From Crocodylus rhombifer (taxonomy: Eukaryota > Chordata > Crocodylia > Crocodylidae): a DNA stretch of 64,000 nucleotides. The stretch is from the NCBI GenBank assembly GCA_038503035.1, contig JAVSML010024005.1, forward strand, positions 278,401-342,400. The letters are read 5' to 3'. Position numbers and translations under genes: made by a program. Shown in pieces: positions 44,501 to 57,239 of this stretch (the first letter of the stretch is position 1; each line of letters opens with the position of its first letter). The notes beneath the pieces were generated by a model. The model did no database searches, was not told the origin of the DNA, and was given only the letters and a program-made list of their open reading frames with translations.

Positions 44501-46957
44501 TTCAATACAGGGTTCATCTTCAAGTTGTTAAGCAGTTCTGTAACACACTGGGCACCACAGAATTGCCACTGAAGGTTATCAGAGTTCATGAAGACTTACT
44601 ACAGGACTAAGTCCACTCCCCTCAGCATCTTACCAGATCAGGCTCTGGGAGGCTTAAATGTTACTGTTAGCTACCAGTTTGAAGATTTCAAATTATGCTT
44701 TTGCCTCACTGCAGATTCTAGTTTGCAGGTTTGTCAATTGTTTGAAGGGCACTGTAATTACACTGACATGTCATTCAATGACCTTGGCATATTCCTAATG
44801 AGATCTACGTCAGTGACACCACAATTACTGAAAAAAAAAAGATGAATGACTGCAAAGAGAAAGTACTAACATTTTCCATGACCAAGATCAATATTTTACA
44901 GCAGAGAAACATAATAAAATGCTTTATCAGCTAAGTCTCTTTATCTGCAACAAAAGGTATCCCATACCTGTGCAATATGTCTGGCAACAGAATCAGGTAA
45001 ACAAATTACTCTAGGAGATGAATTGGTTGTGAACTAAGGCCTCTGCAACATTTCTTTCAATAGACTGAACACAATGCAGACATATCTCTTTGAAAAGTCA
45101 ACCATCAATATTGCCTCAAAATGAGCTGAACTTCCTTGTTATACTATTGTGTACTGGCCTGCAGGAAAAAAAATCATCTACTCATTCTGCTGTCTCTTCT
45201 GCTGAGGGACCTTGCGACACTAAGGAATCAGTTTGGGGATTTATTGCTTCTGAGAAGACTCATCTGGCTAAGTGATACTATTCTTGGTCACAAATTATGG
45301 AAAAGACTTAAAAATTGCATTTTAAAATAAATTTACTAGTATATGTGATTATAAAATAAACATGGAAGAAGCTTCCCTATATTGAAATTTTTTTTAACAC
45401 CAGTGAGATTTACAAATATATAAAACAATACACATTGTTACCTGTTTGATTTAGCAGGGCAGAGGTAAATCCTCTAAGGACAGCTAGTTGGTCAACTGAT
45501 TTAGTGTGGAGTGGAGCTAAGTTGCTTGGCAGTAACAGCCATTTTCTGAATCTGTCTGGTCTGGTCAGGTCAGCCAAACATTGAGATGGTGCTAAAACCT
45601 TTCTAGCATTCTGCTGATTTTGCTCTGATGCTTTAGTAATGTCAAATTAAAATCAGTGGGTCTGATTCCACAGTCCCAAATTACACAAAAACTCTCCTAG
45701 GCTATGGACAGAGATTGTATTTGCCCCAGGAGAAAGACTTTTGTCCTGAAACCATTCCTATTGTCCAGCTTCAAGTCACTTTGAAGTATGTTGGATAAAA
45801 TGTACTAATGCTTCTTCCTGGGACATGCTGCTGTGCGTCTGTACAGTAATTGTGCTTTATTCCAGAACAAGCCTGTCAAGTTGTGTGCTCTTGTTGGGCA
45901 CCTACTGGCAAAGGATGCAGTTGCCAGAAGGGCAATCTGTAAATGCCTGTGCTGCTTCTGTTTTTATCTCAACCAAATTCCAGGACCTCAGTCCCAGGTT
46001 AAATAAGACATCTGTTTACACTCTTAGTTGCCAAATGGAATTTGTGTGAATAGACTTAGCATGTTTAGCCCCTTCTTGTGTTTATATCCGTGCCACCATT
46101 TAGTTCTACTTATCCTTGTATTTTATGGCAATGTTTTCTGTTTGATTTTCATTCATGTATCCCTCCTGAGTCATCCAGTTTTTCAGGAGAATCTGTTCTT
46201 TCTATGAAAAAGAATCAGTGCCATGTAACTCAATAATCTGTTGTGTCTTAAAATTAGGTTACTTTTCAATATACCCTTTAGCAACTCTATTAATTATACT
46301 TTCATATGTCTATGTACTATAAAACAGCCCTGCAGATATAAACACAAGAAAAAAAGAAACGAGAAGATTGAATACAATCCTCTGATATTCTCTCCCTTAC
46401 CAGATGGAGACTTCATAATATAATTATTTGTTAAAACAGTGTACAGCTAGCCTAAAACTGGCCAGAATTTTATTACCATAACATCAACCATGAAGACCAC
46501 ATGCTTCTCCTGTGGCCAATATGTACATATTTTGTTGGCTATCCTAATGATTAGTAACCAGAGCCAACACATTTTACACAGAAGGTATAATATTAAGATA
46601 CATTTTGGGAATAACAGTTGGAACCTTTAAAAATGCTGCTACTTTGAAATCTAACTCTAATCTGTCTTACTAACCTGCTCTTGAATACATACAATCAGAA
46701 AGTGACACTCCCAACTACTAAATTATACTAACAAATTGCTCTTGGTATTAATGACCATTTTCCTAATCTTTTATATTTTGATTCTCGGCTCAAGCAGATA
46801 ACAGGCTATGAAATGCACAGGGCTCCATAGAAAAGACCCCTTAAACAGCCCTCTCCTTGCTGCAGAGAAAGCTGAATTGTTCCACCTCGCTGCCCTCAGT
46901 ACAGGCCCTAGAGCAGTGCTGTTCAATCAATGTTGAGTTTACAGCATACTGTGTACT
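44501..46957. other. Unique AT-rich DNA
   Basis: No gene is recognised. Frames of 60 to 85 codons occur in several phases without motifs. agagcagtgctgttcaatcaa near 46911 resembles a hAT end, but no partner was found. Confidence 0.45.
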
Positions 46958-47573
46958 AAGGGTTAGCGAAATGGGCCCTATTCGATTCGGATTCGGCCCA
47001 AATCAGGAACAGTGGTTTGATCCGTTGATTCAGATCACTGTCTCCATTTTGATTCAGCCAAATCCGAATCTGACAATTCAATGCTGATTCGGTGAATCAA
47101 CGATTCTGGCACAGCTTTAAAAGTTTTTTCTACATACCTTGTGGTAGCAGCACGGCTCATGATCGCTGCAGTGCTGGGGCAAATGGAGCATCCCACAGAA
47201 ATGTGGAGGGCTCTCCAGCGTGCTCAGCAGCGAAACCAGCAAACCCCCCAGCATACTCTCCGGTGGACCCAGAAGTGCTTCTGGTCCACTTCTGGGTTCG
47301 CTGCCGAGTGCACTGGGGAGCCCCCCCATGCTTGTGTGGGACACTCCATCTACCCCAGCACCACAGATCACGAGCCCTGCTACGCAGAGATATGTAGACA
47401 AAATGTTTGAAGTTGTCTCTATGTCCGAATCGCTAAATCGATTTGGAGGGTTCTGAATTGATTTAGAGAGATTAAAGGGTCCTCTGATTTGATTTGGATT
47501 CAGAGGTTCAACCACCAAATCAGGCCAAATCTCCACCAAATAGAATCAGGAACCAAAGGTTTGCATGGCCCTA
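46958..47573. mobile_element. 616-bp foldback element with ATTCGG-rich ends
   Basis: The left end is AGGGTTAGCGAAATGGGCC. The reverse complement of the right end is AGGGCCATGCAAACCTTTGG. Subterminal parts are rich in gattcgg and aatccgaatc. The middle forms long arms: 47120-47260 (catgatcgctgcagtgctgg, gagcatcccaca, cagcagcgaa) pairs with 47280-47400. The 140-codon minus-strand frame and the overlapping plus-strand frames are hairpin shadows. It is related to 36718-37772 by its ends. Confidence 0.7.
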
Positions 47574-47587
47574 CTGTATACCCTGCA

Positions 47588-47660
47588 GGGTGCATCTACA
47601 CATGCATTTGATCTCGCAAGTAAATGCTCCTGGGCAGGCATCAACACATGCAGGGAAGCA
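47588..47660. mobile_element. MITE end, GGGTGCATCTACACATGC type
   Basis: GGGTGCATCTACACATGCAT matches the left end of the MITE at 18271. A second piece, gcatcaacacatgcagg, follows at 47638. The rest of the element may be disrupted by the GC-rich sequence to its right. Confidence 0.55.
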
Positions 47661-47699
47661 GGAGCAGATTTGCTATTAATGCCAGCAAACTGATTCTGC

Positions 47700-48020
47700 T
47701 TCCTGGGGCCCTTGGCTGACCCTTGGTTGGAGCTGGGACATTACACCCTGCCCCTGGGGGCTCCCTGTTGCTGGGGTGGGGACAGTGGGCAGGCAGTGGT
47801 TGGCCATGACTCCCCGAACAGGGGGAGGGGGCTTAAAAAGAGTTGCAGGGTAGGAGCAGGTCCCAGCCCCAATGCACCAGTGGGGCAGCTAGCAGGAGAA
47901 TGGGGCAGGGGGCTGGGACCAACTTCTGCAGCTATTTCCAAGCCCTGTGCCTTGGTCAACTCGATCGGGTCACAGGGCTGGGACCTGTCCCTGACCAGTT
48001 CCCAGCCCTGACCGGCTGCA
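47700..48020. repeat. GC-rich repeat-like sequence
   Basis: Sequence rich in gctggga and cccagcc words in both orientations (for example ggtcccagcccc at 47860 and gggctgggacc at 47890 and 47970) suggests the core of a MITE with short internal inverted repeats. No ends are assigned. Confidence 0.35.
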
Positions 48021-48360
48021 ATGATGCAGGGGTAAAGAGAACCCTGACGGAGGTATGGGAGAGAGCCAGCATAGAGCAGAGTTGGTATTATAAGCTCGGG
48101 GGCTTATGATGGGTTATAGCTGGTTGGCTTATAGTTGTTGAGTTGTGATTATTACACCGGAGGACCGGATGAGGCTGTAGGGGTGTGAGGAGGCCTCACG
48201 GGGGCTCCCCAGTAGCTTGGGGGTTCCCAAGCGGGGGCACAGTGAGCAGTGCCACAGTGGGCACAGCGTGACGAGTGCCGGAGAGGCGCTTGGTGTGTGG
48301 GGGTTATAGCCCCAGCCGCGAAAGGGCGCTCAGGCCCCAGGGGGGGCGAGGAGCGCGGGA

Positions 48361-48420
48361 AGTGTGGCAAAGGCCCTAGAGGGGGCGGGAAGTGCGGCAA
48401 AGGCCCTAGAGGGGGCGGGA
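48361..48420. repeat. 30-bp tandem repeat, two copies
   Basis: Positions 48361-48390 and 48391-48420 are the same except for one base (agtgtgg versus agtgcgg). It is followed by a partial third copy. Confidence 0.95.
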
Positions 48421-48470
48421 AGCAGGGGAAGCACAAGACAGGCCCGTGGAGCGAGGCCTGGGCACGGCAA

Positions 48471-48735
48471 GCCCAGAGGCGCCGGTAACGGGGTGCAGGT
48501 TGTTTAACTGGCCCAGAGGCGCCAGTAAAGGGGTGCCAGGTGCATGACCAGCCCAGGGGCACCGGTAAAGGGGTGCCAGGGGCGTGATAGGCCCAAGAGG
48601 ATCGGAGATGGGTGCCGGGGCGTGATGAGCCCTAGGGGCGCCAGGTGGGTGACAGGCCCGGGGGTGCCAGAGAGGGGCACCAGCGCGTGACGAGCCCAAG
48701 GTGTGCCAGAGAGGGCGCCAGAGGGCAAGGACAGA
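48471..48735. repeat. 40-bp degenerate tandem repeat, about seven units
   Basis: Units start with GCCC at 48471, 48511, 48551 and 48591 (exactly 40 bp apart). Shorter, diverged units start near 48629, 48656 and 48694. Each has the order gcccag-gg-gc, then gg-aa-ggggtgcc, then gtga. On the minus strand this gives a run of repeated W/H/P/L-rich peptides that is not a gene. Confidence 0.9.
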
Positions 48736-49006
48736 ATAACGTCCAGGAACAGCTGCGAGGCTTGGGGCGTGCTAAAGGGGAGGTAGGAGGCACGCATTGC
48801 TCATAAGGCTGGGGGTGTTGGAGCACCCCACTTGGAACGGAGGTAATACAAGCGCGGTGTCAAGGTGAAAGTAGGCAGCCTCCCTTACTGAACTTTATAA
48901 GAACAAAGACGTGGTGGGCAAGAAGAGGGTGCTGGATCACCTTAATTGACACGGCAGGAGGCACTAGCGAGCTCACGGCCGCTCGCAGGCCCCACTCCGT
49001 GACACA

Positions 49007-52000
49007 TACCAACATATTGAATGGATTAGAAGAGGGAAAAAGTTGCTCCTTTATGCATATAAACCGATAAGAGTTACTATTTGTGTTCTTAGAGGCTTTT
49101 AAATTGTCCTCACTAGGTTCTATAAATTTCAGAGAAATGGGCCATCTGCCTTGAAAAATTCAGCAGCTCTACTTTACATGCATGCATTAATATAGTCACA
49201 ATTTTTATTTCCTTACACTTTTTAAGTCAAAACTGATCTGGAAAGTCATAAAAAACTGAACACTAAAAGGTAATAAGAACATGTCAAGCAACAACGGGAA
49301 TACAGTGACAGGCCAAATTCTGATCTTAGAGAGAAACAAGTATGAATCTGTAACAGCTTCACAGGAGTTTTTCCAGTTTTAAACCAACATAAGTGAGTTC
49401 CGAATGTGCTCCAGATCTTTAGAATCATGGGCCTGTTTCTACCACCTTTATTCAAGTAATTAGTCCAACAAAAATCCATAGGGTTGTATAAGTAATGACT
49501 GTTCAAGGAGAACAAAATTAGCTTAAATCAGCCCATAAAGTTTAAAATGAAAATTACAGATTTTTAAAAGGCAGCCACATGCAAAACAAAAATAATGTCA
49601 ACCAAATCTACCCTATTTTGTTTCTACGGCTCTCCAGCTTCAGGTCTAAGAGACTGATTCTCCCCTCTTTCCCAGGGCAGGAAGTTCAAATATGCACTGC
49701 ACAAGAAAAACCCACACTGCTGTAGGTTTTACATAAAGAGACAATAGGCAGTATCTCCATCTCCAGCCCCTTCTAAATTCCAAGAAAGGGAGGCAGCTTG
49801 AAGTTGCATCATCACCTGAATCTGTAACACAAGTGTGGTAACAAGCACAAGTCCAGCTACCTTCGCTATAACTTCAGTCCAACTCATCACTGCCACTTTC
49901 CAGGCAGCACTGATCCCACCACCTCTGGAAAAGAGTTTATTGCTGCCTTTATTTGAGGTAGCCTCCACTTCCCAACATCAGTAGACCTTGTACCTTGGTT
50001 GACACCAGTAAACAACAGCATAAACCATTCTTAGTCTAAACTACCCTAGTCCTGCTCATGTAGTAGCCTATAGTGAAAGATGGGGTGGAGACTGGTCTCG
50101 TCCTCATACAGCAAAAAATCCCCCAAATAACCCAAAACACATACACAGACAAAAAATGTGCACAGATACCATATTATGGGCAAAGCATAAGAAACCTAGA
50201 GAGATTAAACTCCAATTTTACTACTTCCAAACCCCAGGTAGATACAAAGTGGACACCACTTGTGTACATGGTAGTAAAGAAGGCATTGGAGACAAGGGAA
50301 TTAACTCTGGGACTGATCTTCATGGATGGCTCAAGCCTGAGGAGGGAGCCATTTCTACTGAGGCCATCACCCAGAAGTGATTTTTCAAAATCCTTGGCTA
50401 TGCAGTCTCATTATCTGAGATTAGAACTGCACTCAATGACCTTATACCAACCTGTAACAATATGAATCGGAATTAGCAAACCTCTGCCTCCAAAAGAAAT
50501 GTCAGCTCACACAAATTACACTGTATACTTTTTAGAAAAATTCTCACCATTAAAATACATCAGTAAAACTACAGATGGTTGATGTTTGCTTTTAATTTGG
50601 AATTAAATTGCCCATTGATTCATTACTATTCTGTGCTCTTGACCTAGGCTTCACAGAAATTCATTTTTCCAGGTTCAACAGTCTGGGAAAGCATTGGTGA
50701 CACTCTTGTATATTCTAAATTACTACTTCTGCAGAGCTTCCAATTATAATGAATTCTGGAGTATTCACTCAACCCATATGTCTCTTTCCTTGACATGTTC
50801 TGCCATAATGGGCCTGTTTCACTGGTGCAATACAAAACCAGTGTCACAACTAGCAGCTCACGTTCTTAATTCACACAATGGATTCAGATCACATTGACCC
50901 AGACAGTCAAAAAAACCATCAGTCCTTGCCATCAGACCTGAATGCTCCTGTCTGTCAGTGTGAGTATGCTTGTTAAAAAGAATACTACAGATAAGGCTAA
51001 TAAACTTAATCTATTAAGTGCATAAAAGTTCCTTAGCTCAATTTATGACTGAGTTCCAGGCTTTTATAAACAAACACAGTAGACCTCACTGTCACACCAT
51101 GTAACAACTTTTGTGCCAGGCTGTCATCAAACAAACACCTTAAACAAGTTTCAACAAGTGTGGATGAATCACTCGAGGAGAACTGTAAGATCACAGGACT
51201 GAAACTTTGTCATACTGATTATCTAAAGCCAGTGGAAAGAAATCCATGTGTTTTAGTAAGCAGGCAAAGTAGGCTTTTCACCGAACAAAAGAATCTTTGT
51301 CTTTCTATATGACGAAATCCTAATTAGAATCAATGATTTCATATTGTCGGCCCAGATAAGCTTGTTTGGATAGTTGTACTTTCTTAAAACAGAGGTTTGA
51401 ATGTTACTAGGAAAATGTATCTGTCAGCCTTGTGATAGACCTTGAAGAAGAAGAACTGTGGTGTTGCACGGTGTTTACATCTAATCATCCTTGGGGGGTA
51501 ATTTTGCAAGTGTAAACCACAAAAGACTATAGTAAAGAGCCAAAGCAATTTAGTTTTGTTTCAACGTATTTATAGAAATGTACCAAAAGTACCCAGAGAG
51601 GCTATGTTGTCATTTTTTCCTTGAGCCTGTGCCAGTCCATGACCAAAAGAAAGCATTCAAATAGAGAGAGGGGAGAGAAAAGCATTTATAACAACTCTTT
51701 GTATCAAGTAAGCTACTTTATGAACAGATGGGGAATATTATATTTCAGTATTACAGGCAGCAAATCAGCCCTTAAAAAGGAATTTCTCAGCACAATGACA
51801 TCTCTCTAAATGATTCACTTGTGATCTTGAACTTTGTAATGAGGTGTTAATCCTCAAGGGTTGAGCACTCATGAAACAAAGTTGCTATATATCCTCACAA
51901 ATGATAGTAGCTGTAATGACAATAATGAGCAAAGTGCCAAACCTACTTTAAAATGATCTTCAACAAATGGGGGAAATTATCATTCTAAATAGGTGAGAGT

Positions 52001-52131
52001 GATTTCAAATAATGATTGTAATGCAGTTATACCCACAAACAGCAAACATGGATGTCATTAACAATGTTGATTCTAGGTGTAATAGCTGTCCTAGGGGAAA
52101 GTAATTTTAGCATTCCCTACTAGCAATGTTC
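49007..52131. other. Mostly unique AT-rich DNA
   Basis: The piece 49308-49440 (ggccaaattctgatcttaga ... cagatctttagaatcatggg) has weak inverted ends and may be an old repeat. A 130-codon frame at 50073-50465 begins with MKDGVETGLVL and has no domain I know. It is not flanked by convincing splice sites and overlaps a second open frame, so I leave it uncalled. No gene is supported. Confidence 0.45.
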
Positions 52132-52139
52132 CTCTAATC

Positions 52140-53052
52140 CAGTGATTGCTAACTATGTTGCTGTGGCAACCTAGGGCAAGGCAAGAAACTTCCAAGGATG
52201 TCAAGTGCCCAGCCCCTGTGCCAGAGGGAAAGTGATCATTCCTCTTCCAGCCCAGCACTGGGTACCCCAGCATACTGCAGACAAGTGGCGCCCAAAGCTG
52301 GTCCCTGCCTCCCAGCAGCCTCTGCCTGTCCCCACCTCCCCCATGCTTCAAGCAGCACATTCTGCTGCACACAAGCAGACGGGTGGAAGCAGATCTGCGT
52401 TTTCAGACCAGCTTATCCCCTGCTGCTCCCATGCTCTCTGGGCCAGTGGAAGCACGTTGCTCCAGTTGCTGGAGGAGCAGTTGTAGCAGCAGGGGTCACA
52501 CTTACCCCTTCAGGTACAGACGAGGGGCAGAGAAGGGTCAGAAAGATCCTCAATTGGCACTGGTTACATGTTAACTCAGTTGTCAGTGTTTCTCAATGGA
52601 ATGTTGCTAAATTCCAAAAACTCAAAAAAGAGTGCCACAAGGCTTAAAGGGGTGTAGGTTGTAGCCGTGTTGGTCTAAGGACATAGGCAGACAAGGTTCT
52701 TTGGGTAAATCCAATATCTTTTATTAGACCAACTCAAATAGTTGGGAAAATTCTTCTTTGCAGGCTTTCGGGTACAATTACCCTTCATCAGGCAGAGGAA
52801 GTATCTGCAGATGGTCTGTGCTCTTCCTGGATGGAGTAATGAAGCAGCCAGAGGCCAGTATGTATGTAAGTCAGTTAAAATGTAAATTGGGTTGGTCAAT
52901 GGGTGTGACAGGGGGTGGGGGGAAGGGAAATGAATATAGCTGGTAAAAAGTGGAGGGTTTACCTGGGGAGTCAAATGTGAGGCAGGTTAAAATGTTTGAA
53001 GTGAAGTTCATATGCTTATCTGTGAAAGGTTAAAGAGGTGAAGAACCACTGC
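52140..53052. mobile_element. hAT element with perfect 8-bp duplication
   Basis: The flanks CTCTAATC at 52132-52139 and 53053-53060 are identical. The ends are CAGTGATTGCTAAC and, reverse-complemented, CAGTGGTTCTTCACC. Without the nested retroposon (52655-53029) and one copy of its duplication the element is about 527 bp. Its 93- and 149-codon frames show no transposase motif. It is a non-autonomous hAT element. Confidence 0.9.
52655..53029 (+). mobile_element. 375-bp SINE-like retroposon nested in the hAT element
   Basis: Direct repeats TTAAAGGGGTG (52644-52654) and TTAAAGAGGTG (53030-53040) flank it, 10 of 11 the same, as expected of target-primed insertion. The head taggttgtagccgtgttgg followed by tctaagg is SINE-like. 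The body caaggttctttgggtaaatc, caactcaaatag, aggctttcgggtacaa recurs at 17026-17190. I cannot name the family from the sequence alone. Confidence 0.75.
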
Positions 53053-53060
53053 TCTAATCT

Positions 53061-56039
53061 TTTCCTCCTTTTCTCAGTTGAGAAATTCATTCAAGCCCCA
53101 ATCTGCATTCCCAACATTGTCTCCAGTGAAAAGTCATCTTCTGCTTCCATTAAGTCTTGCTCAAGGGATTTCCCGATAGTGGAAGAGTAATTTAAGAGAC
53201 GATAACAGTAAGAGATCAGTAGCAGTCTGAGGGCACAGACAGAAGTGCAACTCCCCACTGTAATTTAGAAGGCTTTGCAGGAAGTGTTCTGGGTTACAAT
53301 GATCCCCCAAACCAAACAGAAGTTCACTGTTGGTTCCAAAGCCACCTTGTGGGGGCTCCAATACACCTACCCCATCTCCTGCAGAGGCTGAAAAAAACCC
53401 AGACTGAACTCCCTACACTCCCTTTCCCCCCTCCCATTCTGAAATAGCTTGAGACTGGGAGGCAGCGCAGACAGAAGTGAAAGAAGATACTCTGTTTTGA
53501 ATTGTCGTTACCTGGCCCCTCATACAATAATGGTTCAGATTTTCACCTGATCAGCCTTTTTTAAGTGGTCTGCAGCTGTGCGCTTGTGTTTATTCACAGG
53601 TATAAACCACTTTCTGTGGCCAGATCAGGCAAAAATTGTCACTTCTGTCTGCACTGAGTGCTACTATTGTACCTCACTGAAGTTGCCCAAATAGGACCCA
53701 TCAATAATTCAGTAAACCAATTCAGAGGATCCTATCATACCCTGGGTCCATTCTGTAGACTGGATCATACGTTAAACATATTTCTGAACTATGCCTTTTA
53801 AAAATATGCTTAATATCCCCTTTATACTACAAAATAGCAATGTTGTATAACTAGAACAATACTAAAACTAGGTATATTGACATGGCTGTATCTGTAAAGG
53901 CAGGCAAGTGCTTAGCACATGTCAAACAATGAGACTCCATTTTTAGTGAAATTGACTGAATGTTTCCAGTTGTTTCAGAGCATGTACAAACTGAAACCCC
54001 AGTTCAAGAGAGTCTCTCATTATAGAGAATTTCTTCAGCATACAACTAAATGAAACCAAACAAAATTTCATTGTTGCAGAATTCACTCATCAGACTAGTT
54101 CATGCTTACCCTTTCATAAAAACACATGCCACTGCACATATTTTTTTTAAATACAGCTTTTGGGTGGGTGGGTGGGTGAGTGGGGGAGGAGGAAGGGGTG
54201 GTGCCAGCAGTGCTACTACATAATGCTTTCATTCTTTTATCTTCATTTTATTTCATTCCTAGTTTAGATGGTACCAGCCATAATATAGGAAGTTTATAAT
54301 GGAACAGGTATCCCCTAAAAGACTGTTTTCACAGCATTTAAATGATCATCCTGTTGCCATTGTTCTACTGAGTGGGGAGACAGTCCCAGATGATGGAGAA
54401 CAGGAGGCTGCATGTAAATCAGGTTAGAATACAACTTTGGGGAGTCATGGTAAATAATACTATATTAAACCTGACTGAATCAATTTTTGAGGCCAGGCTT
54501 GCTGGTCAGTTAAACCCTAATGGAGCCACAAGGTTAATTATAATCTTGATATGATGTTAAACTTGCTTTGCCCCTTTCTTTATGACCACAGATTGATTTT
54601 AATGTTGTGTCAGTTAGCACATAACTCATCATGGTCATGTTCTTAAGTGATCCAATTTTCCAGTAATTACAAGCATTGTGAGAAAGGTGAAATGAGTGGC
54701 AGTAGGTCCAAAATTGTACACTAAAAACACTGAAATCCTTCAGTCACAGACTGTCCCTGACAAACTATTAACACATAAATGATTTAGTGATGGAGCAGTC
54801 TTCTTTGATACAGGAGTGGGTGACTCATTAAGATGAGTCAAAGTTGCCATATGATCAAAGAGCAACTCTTTAATTCTGAATTTTTTGGGTGTCTGAGGTC
54901 CTGTTATACAAAGATGTATTTGTACATTTAGGTTTCTTAATATGAGTAATCTCAATTAAATCAATAGATTTACTAACCTTTAACTGATTTTGTAAGATTA
55001 TGCCCAGCAGGAACCCCACTGAAGTCTTCAGGATGTATTCTGTTCTTTCCTTGTCATCTAAGTGACCATTTCTGGGGCATCTACAGAACATTTTAGGTAT
55101 ATAGGATATTCTGTTCCAGGATTCATAGCAATACATGGACAACTATGGATATGGATGGATCTAGCATTTTGTAATGGGGGGTGCAGGTAGTGTGGTACAT
55201 CATCATCATCATATATAAATAACACAATACACATTTTTCTCCAGGTAAAAATAAACTAGAAGCTTTACTAATATGCTAGGGGCTTGAGCTATATTATTTA
55301 GTTTGAGATCCAAGCAAAAACAAATATAACTTTATTGGAACATGCATTTATTGCTATAGCCTATAAAAAAACAACAAACTAATAAAAATACATTGTTTCT
55401 TTGGTCCTGTTGTCATCAGAATGATATGTATTTCTCTGATTCATAAAACAAAATAAAACCTTTTTGAACATCTTAATAATGTACCCAATGCTTCACTGAA
55501 AATATTTCCACACCTAAACTGACATTCAACTGAGTTAATGTTTCCACACCCAAGTTAATGTTTTTAGCTGGAACTAAAAACAGCCTGTCAGGCTCTGTAT
55601 TAAGAGCTACATTAAGAGAAGAAGGTAATAGCAGAACTGCAGAATAACCTAACACTTGATTAGGAGACCATCAAGATGAAAATTTAAAAAAAAGGAGAGA
55701 AGGCCATTAACTCCTGTGGGATAAGGAGTTTAGAAGGAATCGGTTAGATTACAGTAAGCCATGAAGGCATACGACTCCCATGCTGCCCGAATAGAAATGC
55801 CTGAATAGAAATGCTACTGCCACTGCCAAGCAGTTGGTTTAAACCTTTGTGTGGACAAGTAATCAAAGGACGGTGTTACTGCACCACTGCACCCCATCTG
55901 GAATCATCCCTGATTATGCACAACTACATAGCTGCACCAACTGAGCATGTGCAATAGCAGCCACCGCTTTTATGCATGGCCCTTCTAGATACACACTCGC
56001 CTTTGATGCCAGAGAAAAGGATCTTGTGTTTCTTTTGCC
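53061..56039. other. Unique DNA with small simple repeats
   Basis: No gene is recognised. (GGGT)n lies at 54162-54180 and (CAT)n at 55199-55211. The sequence ggatctagcattttg at 55157 resembles the hAT-type end near 33441. Poly-A/T stretches are common. Confidence 0.45.
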
Positions 56040-56115
56040 CCCATAGCTTAGTAGCTAGGGTAATCCCCTGAGATGCTAGAGGTCCTGGGGTTTTGAGGCA
56101 GGACCTCTTTTACTT
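56040..56115 (+). mobile_element. tRNA-like sequence, probably a SINE head
   Basis: The order ccccatagcttagtagctag, then gagatgctagaggtcctggg, then gttttgaggcaggacc resembles an A-box, anticodon region and B-box. The B-box is degenerate, the acceptor stem does not pair well and no tail is visible. I favour a decayed tRNA-derived retroposon over a tRNA gene. Confidence 0.35.
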
Positions 56116-56970
56116 AACCACCGTACCACACTAACCATCAAAGCTGATAGTATCAAATGATAACAAATAACAGATAAATCTCAAAAGGAGAAATAAGACC
56201 CAACCACATAAAAAAAGCTTGAATTATGGATTTTGTTGAGAACTTGGGTTTGGAGTTGCTATAATGGGGCAACCCCCTCATTCAAGCCTGAATGATGACA
56301 AAAATAGGTTAGCTCAATTCTCTGACTACCTTCATAGCTAGTCGCAACATATTTAAATAACAGAATGCTAACCAATATGCACATGAATAAACACGGCATT
56401 TGTCTACTTCTTAAATATTGTATACAAATGCACCAACTACTTTTCTATGAAACTGATCCTCAATATTATTTTTAAGACCCAGGGAAACAACCAAGATCCC
56501 ATATCTAATTATAATTAGTACCTGTTTTGCAGAAGGGTAAGAAGAACAGGGCCCTCGCACCTTTTTTAGCCCAATAAACTGTTAGCTAGGAAATTTGCCT
56601 AGGAAACAGAAGGCCTGAGTTATAGGCCTTACCTTTTACATCAAATCTATAATTTAAGATTTGTTTATTTGTCTTGGACTTATTTCTACTTTTGAGATTT
56701 ATCTGTCATTTTTTATTCATTTGATACTAGCTGTTGAAAATCTAAAAAATATTCTTGTAAACCATAGCACATGGGAGCGAAAACAGAAGTAAATTAGGAT
56801 ATTGCTAACCACCCATGTTGTACAATAAAGTAATAATTTAAAACCCTGTATGGATCACAGAAAAGGTGTTGTTGTGCTCCAAAAGTTCATTCTGAATGAA
56901 AGTAAAACAGTAAAAATGCTGATTTGGATAATTTGCAAACATGTGACACAAATCCCCAATAATTACATTC
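56116..56970. other. Unique AT-rich DNA
   Basis: I see no gene, no tandem repeat and no transposon end. Confidence 0.5.
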
Positions 56971-56976
56971 TATACC

Positions 56977-57215
56977 AGGGATAGACAATCCCCAGCACAC
57001 GTGCCAGAATGTGGTATGCAAAGGCATTTTGCTTGGCATATGCACCACAGCCGGGGCTCTGCTGCCACAACCAGGATTAGGCACCTCCTAGCTTCCCTGC
57101 CACCTGTCCCTGGCACGCCAATATCTTACGAGTTGAGGTCGCAGGTGTTTTTAGCGCTCTGCTCAAGAACACTGCCAACCCCGGTCCTATACACAGAAAC
57201 TATATAAACTCATTG
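56977..57215. mobile_element. Probable hAT fragment
   Basis: CAGGGATAGACAATCCCCAG at 56979 is like the CAGGGGTGGGCAA type of hAT end. The following ggcatttt and gccggggctctgctgcc fit the interior of such elements. No right end or 8-bp duplication was fixed. Confidence 0.4.
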
Positions 57216-57239
57216 TAATTTTCCATGTATAGAATCTAA

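Larger units (their letters stand above)
48022..49006 (-). repeat. GC- and CpG-rich LTR-like block, probably minus strand
   Basis: Read on the minus strand, the block begins TGTGTCACGGAGTGGG at 49006. The same first 11 bases lie at the start of the solo LTR at 18819. TATAAAG follows at 48893-48899, on the minus strand. The block holds two tandem arrays. I do not see a matching CA end, a target duplication or an AATAAA, so identity as an LTR is uncertain. The high CpG density suggests a fairly recent insertion. Large frames on both strands are products of the tandem repeats. Confidence 0.4.

Noticed and set aside
48471..48735. Possible CRISPR-like array
   Set aside because: The 40-bp units are continuous, without unique spacers, and the genome is vertebrate.
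50073..50465. 130-codon frame starting MKDGVETGL
   Set aside because: It is in AT-rich unique DNA, so its length is mildly notable, but there is no recognisable domain or signal peptide and no splice context, and a second frame overlaps it.
56040..56115. Possible functional tRNA gene
   Set aside because: The acceptor stem does not pair, the B-box is degenerate and no terminator T-run is properly placed.
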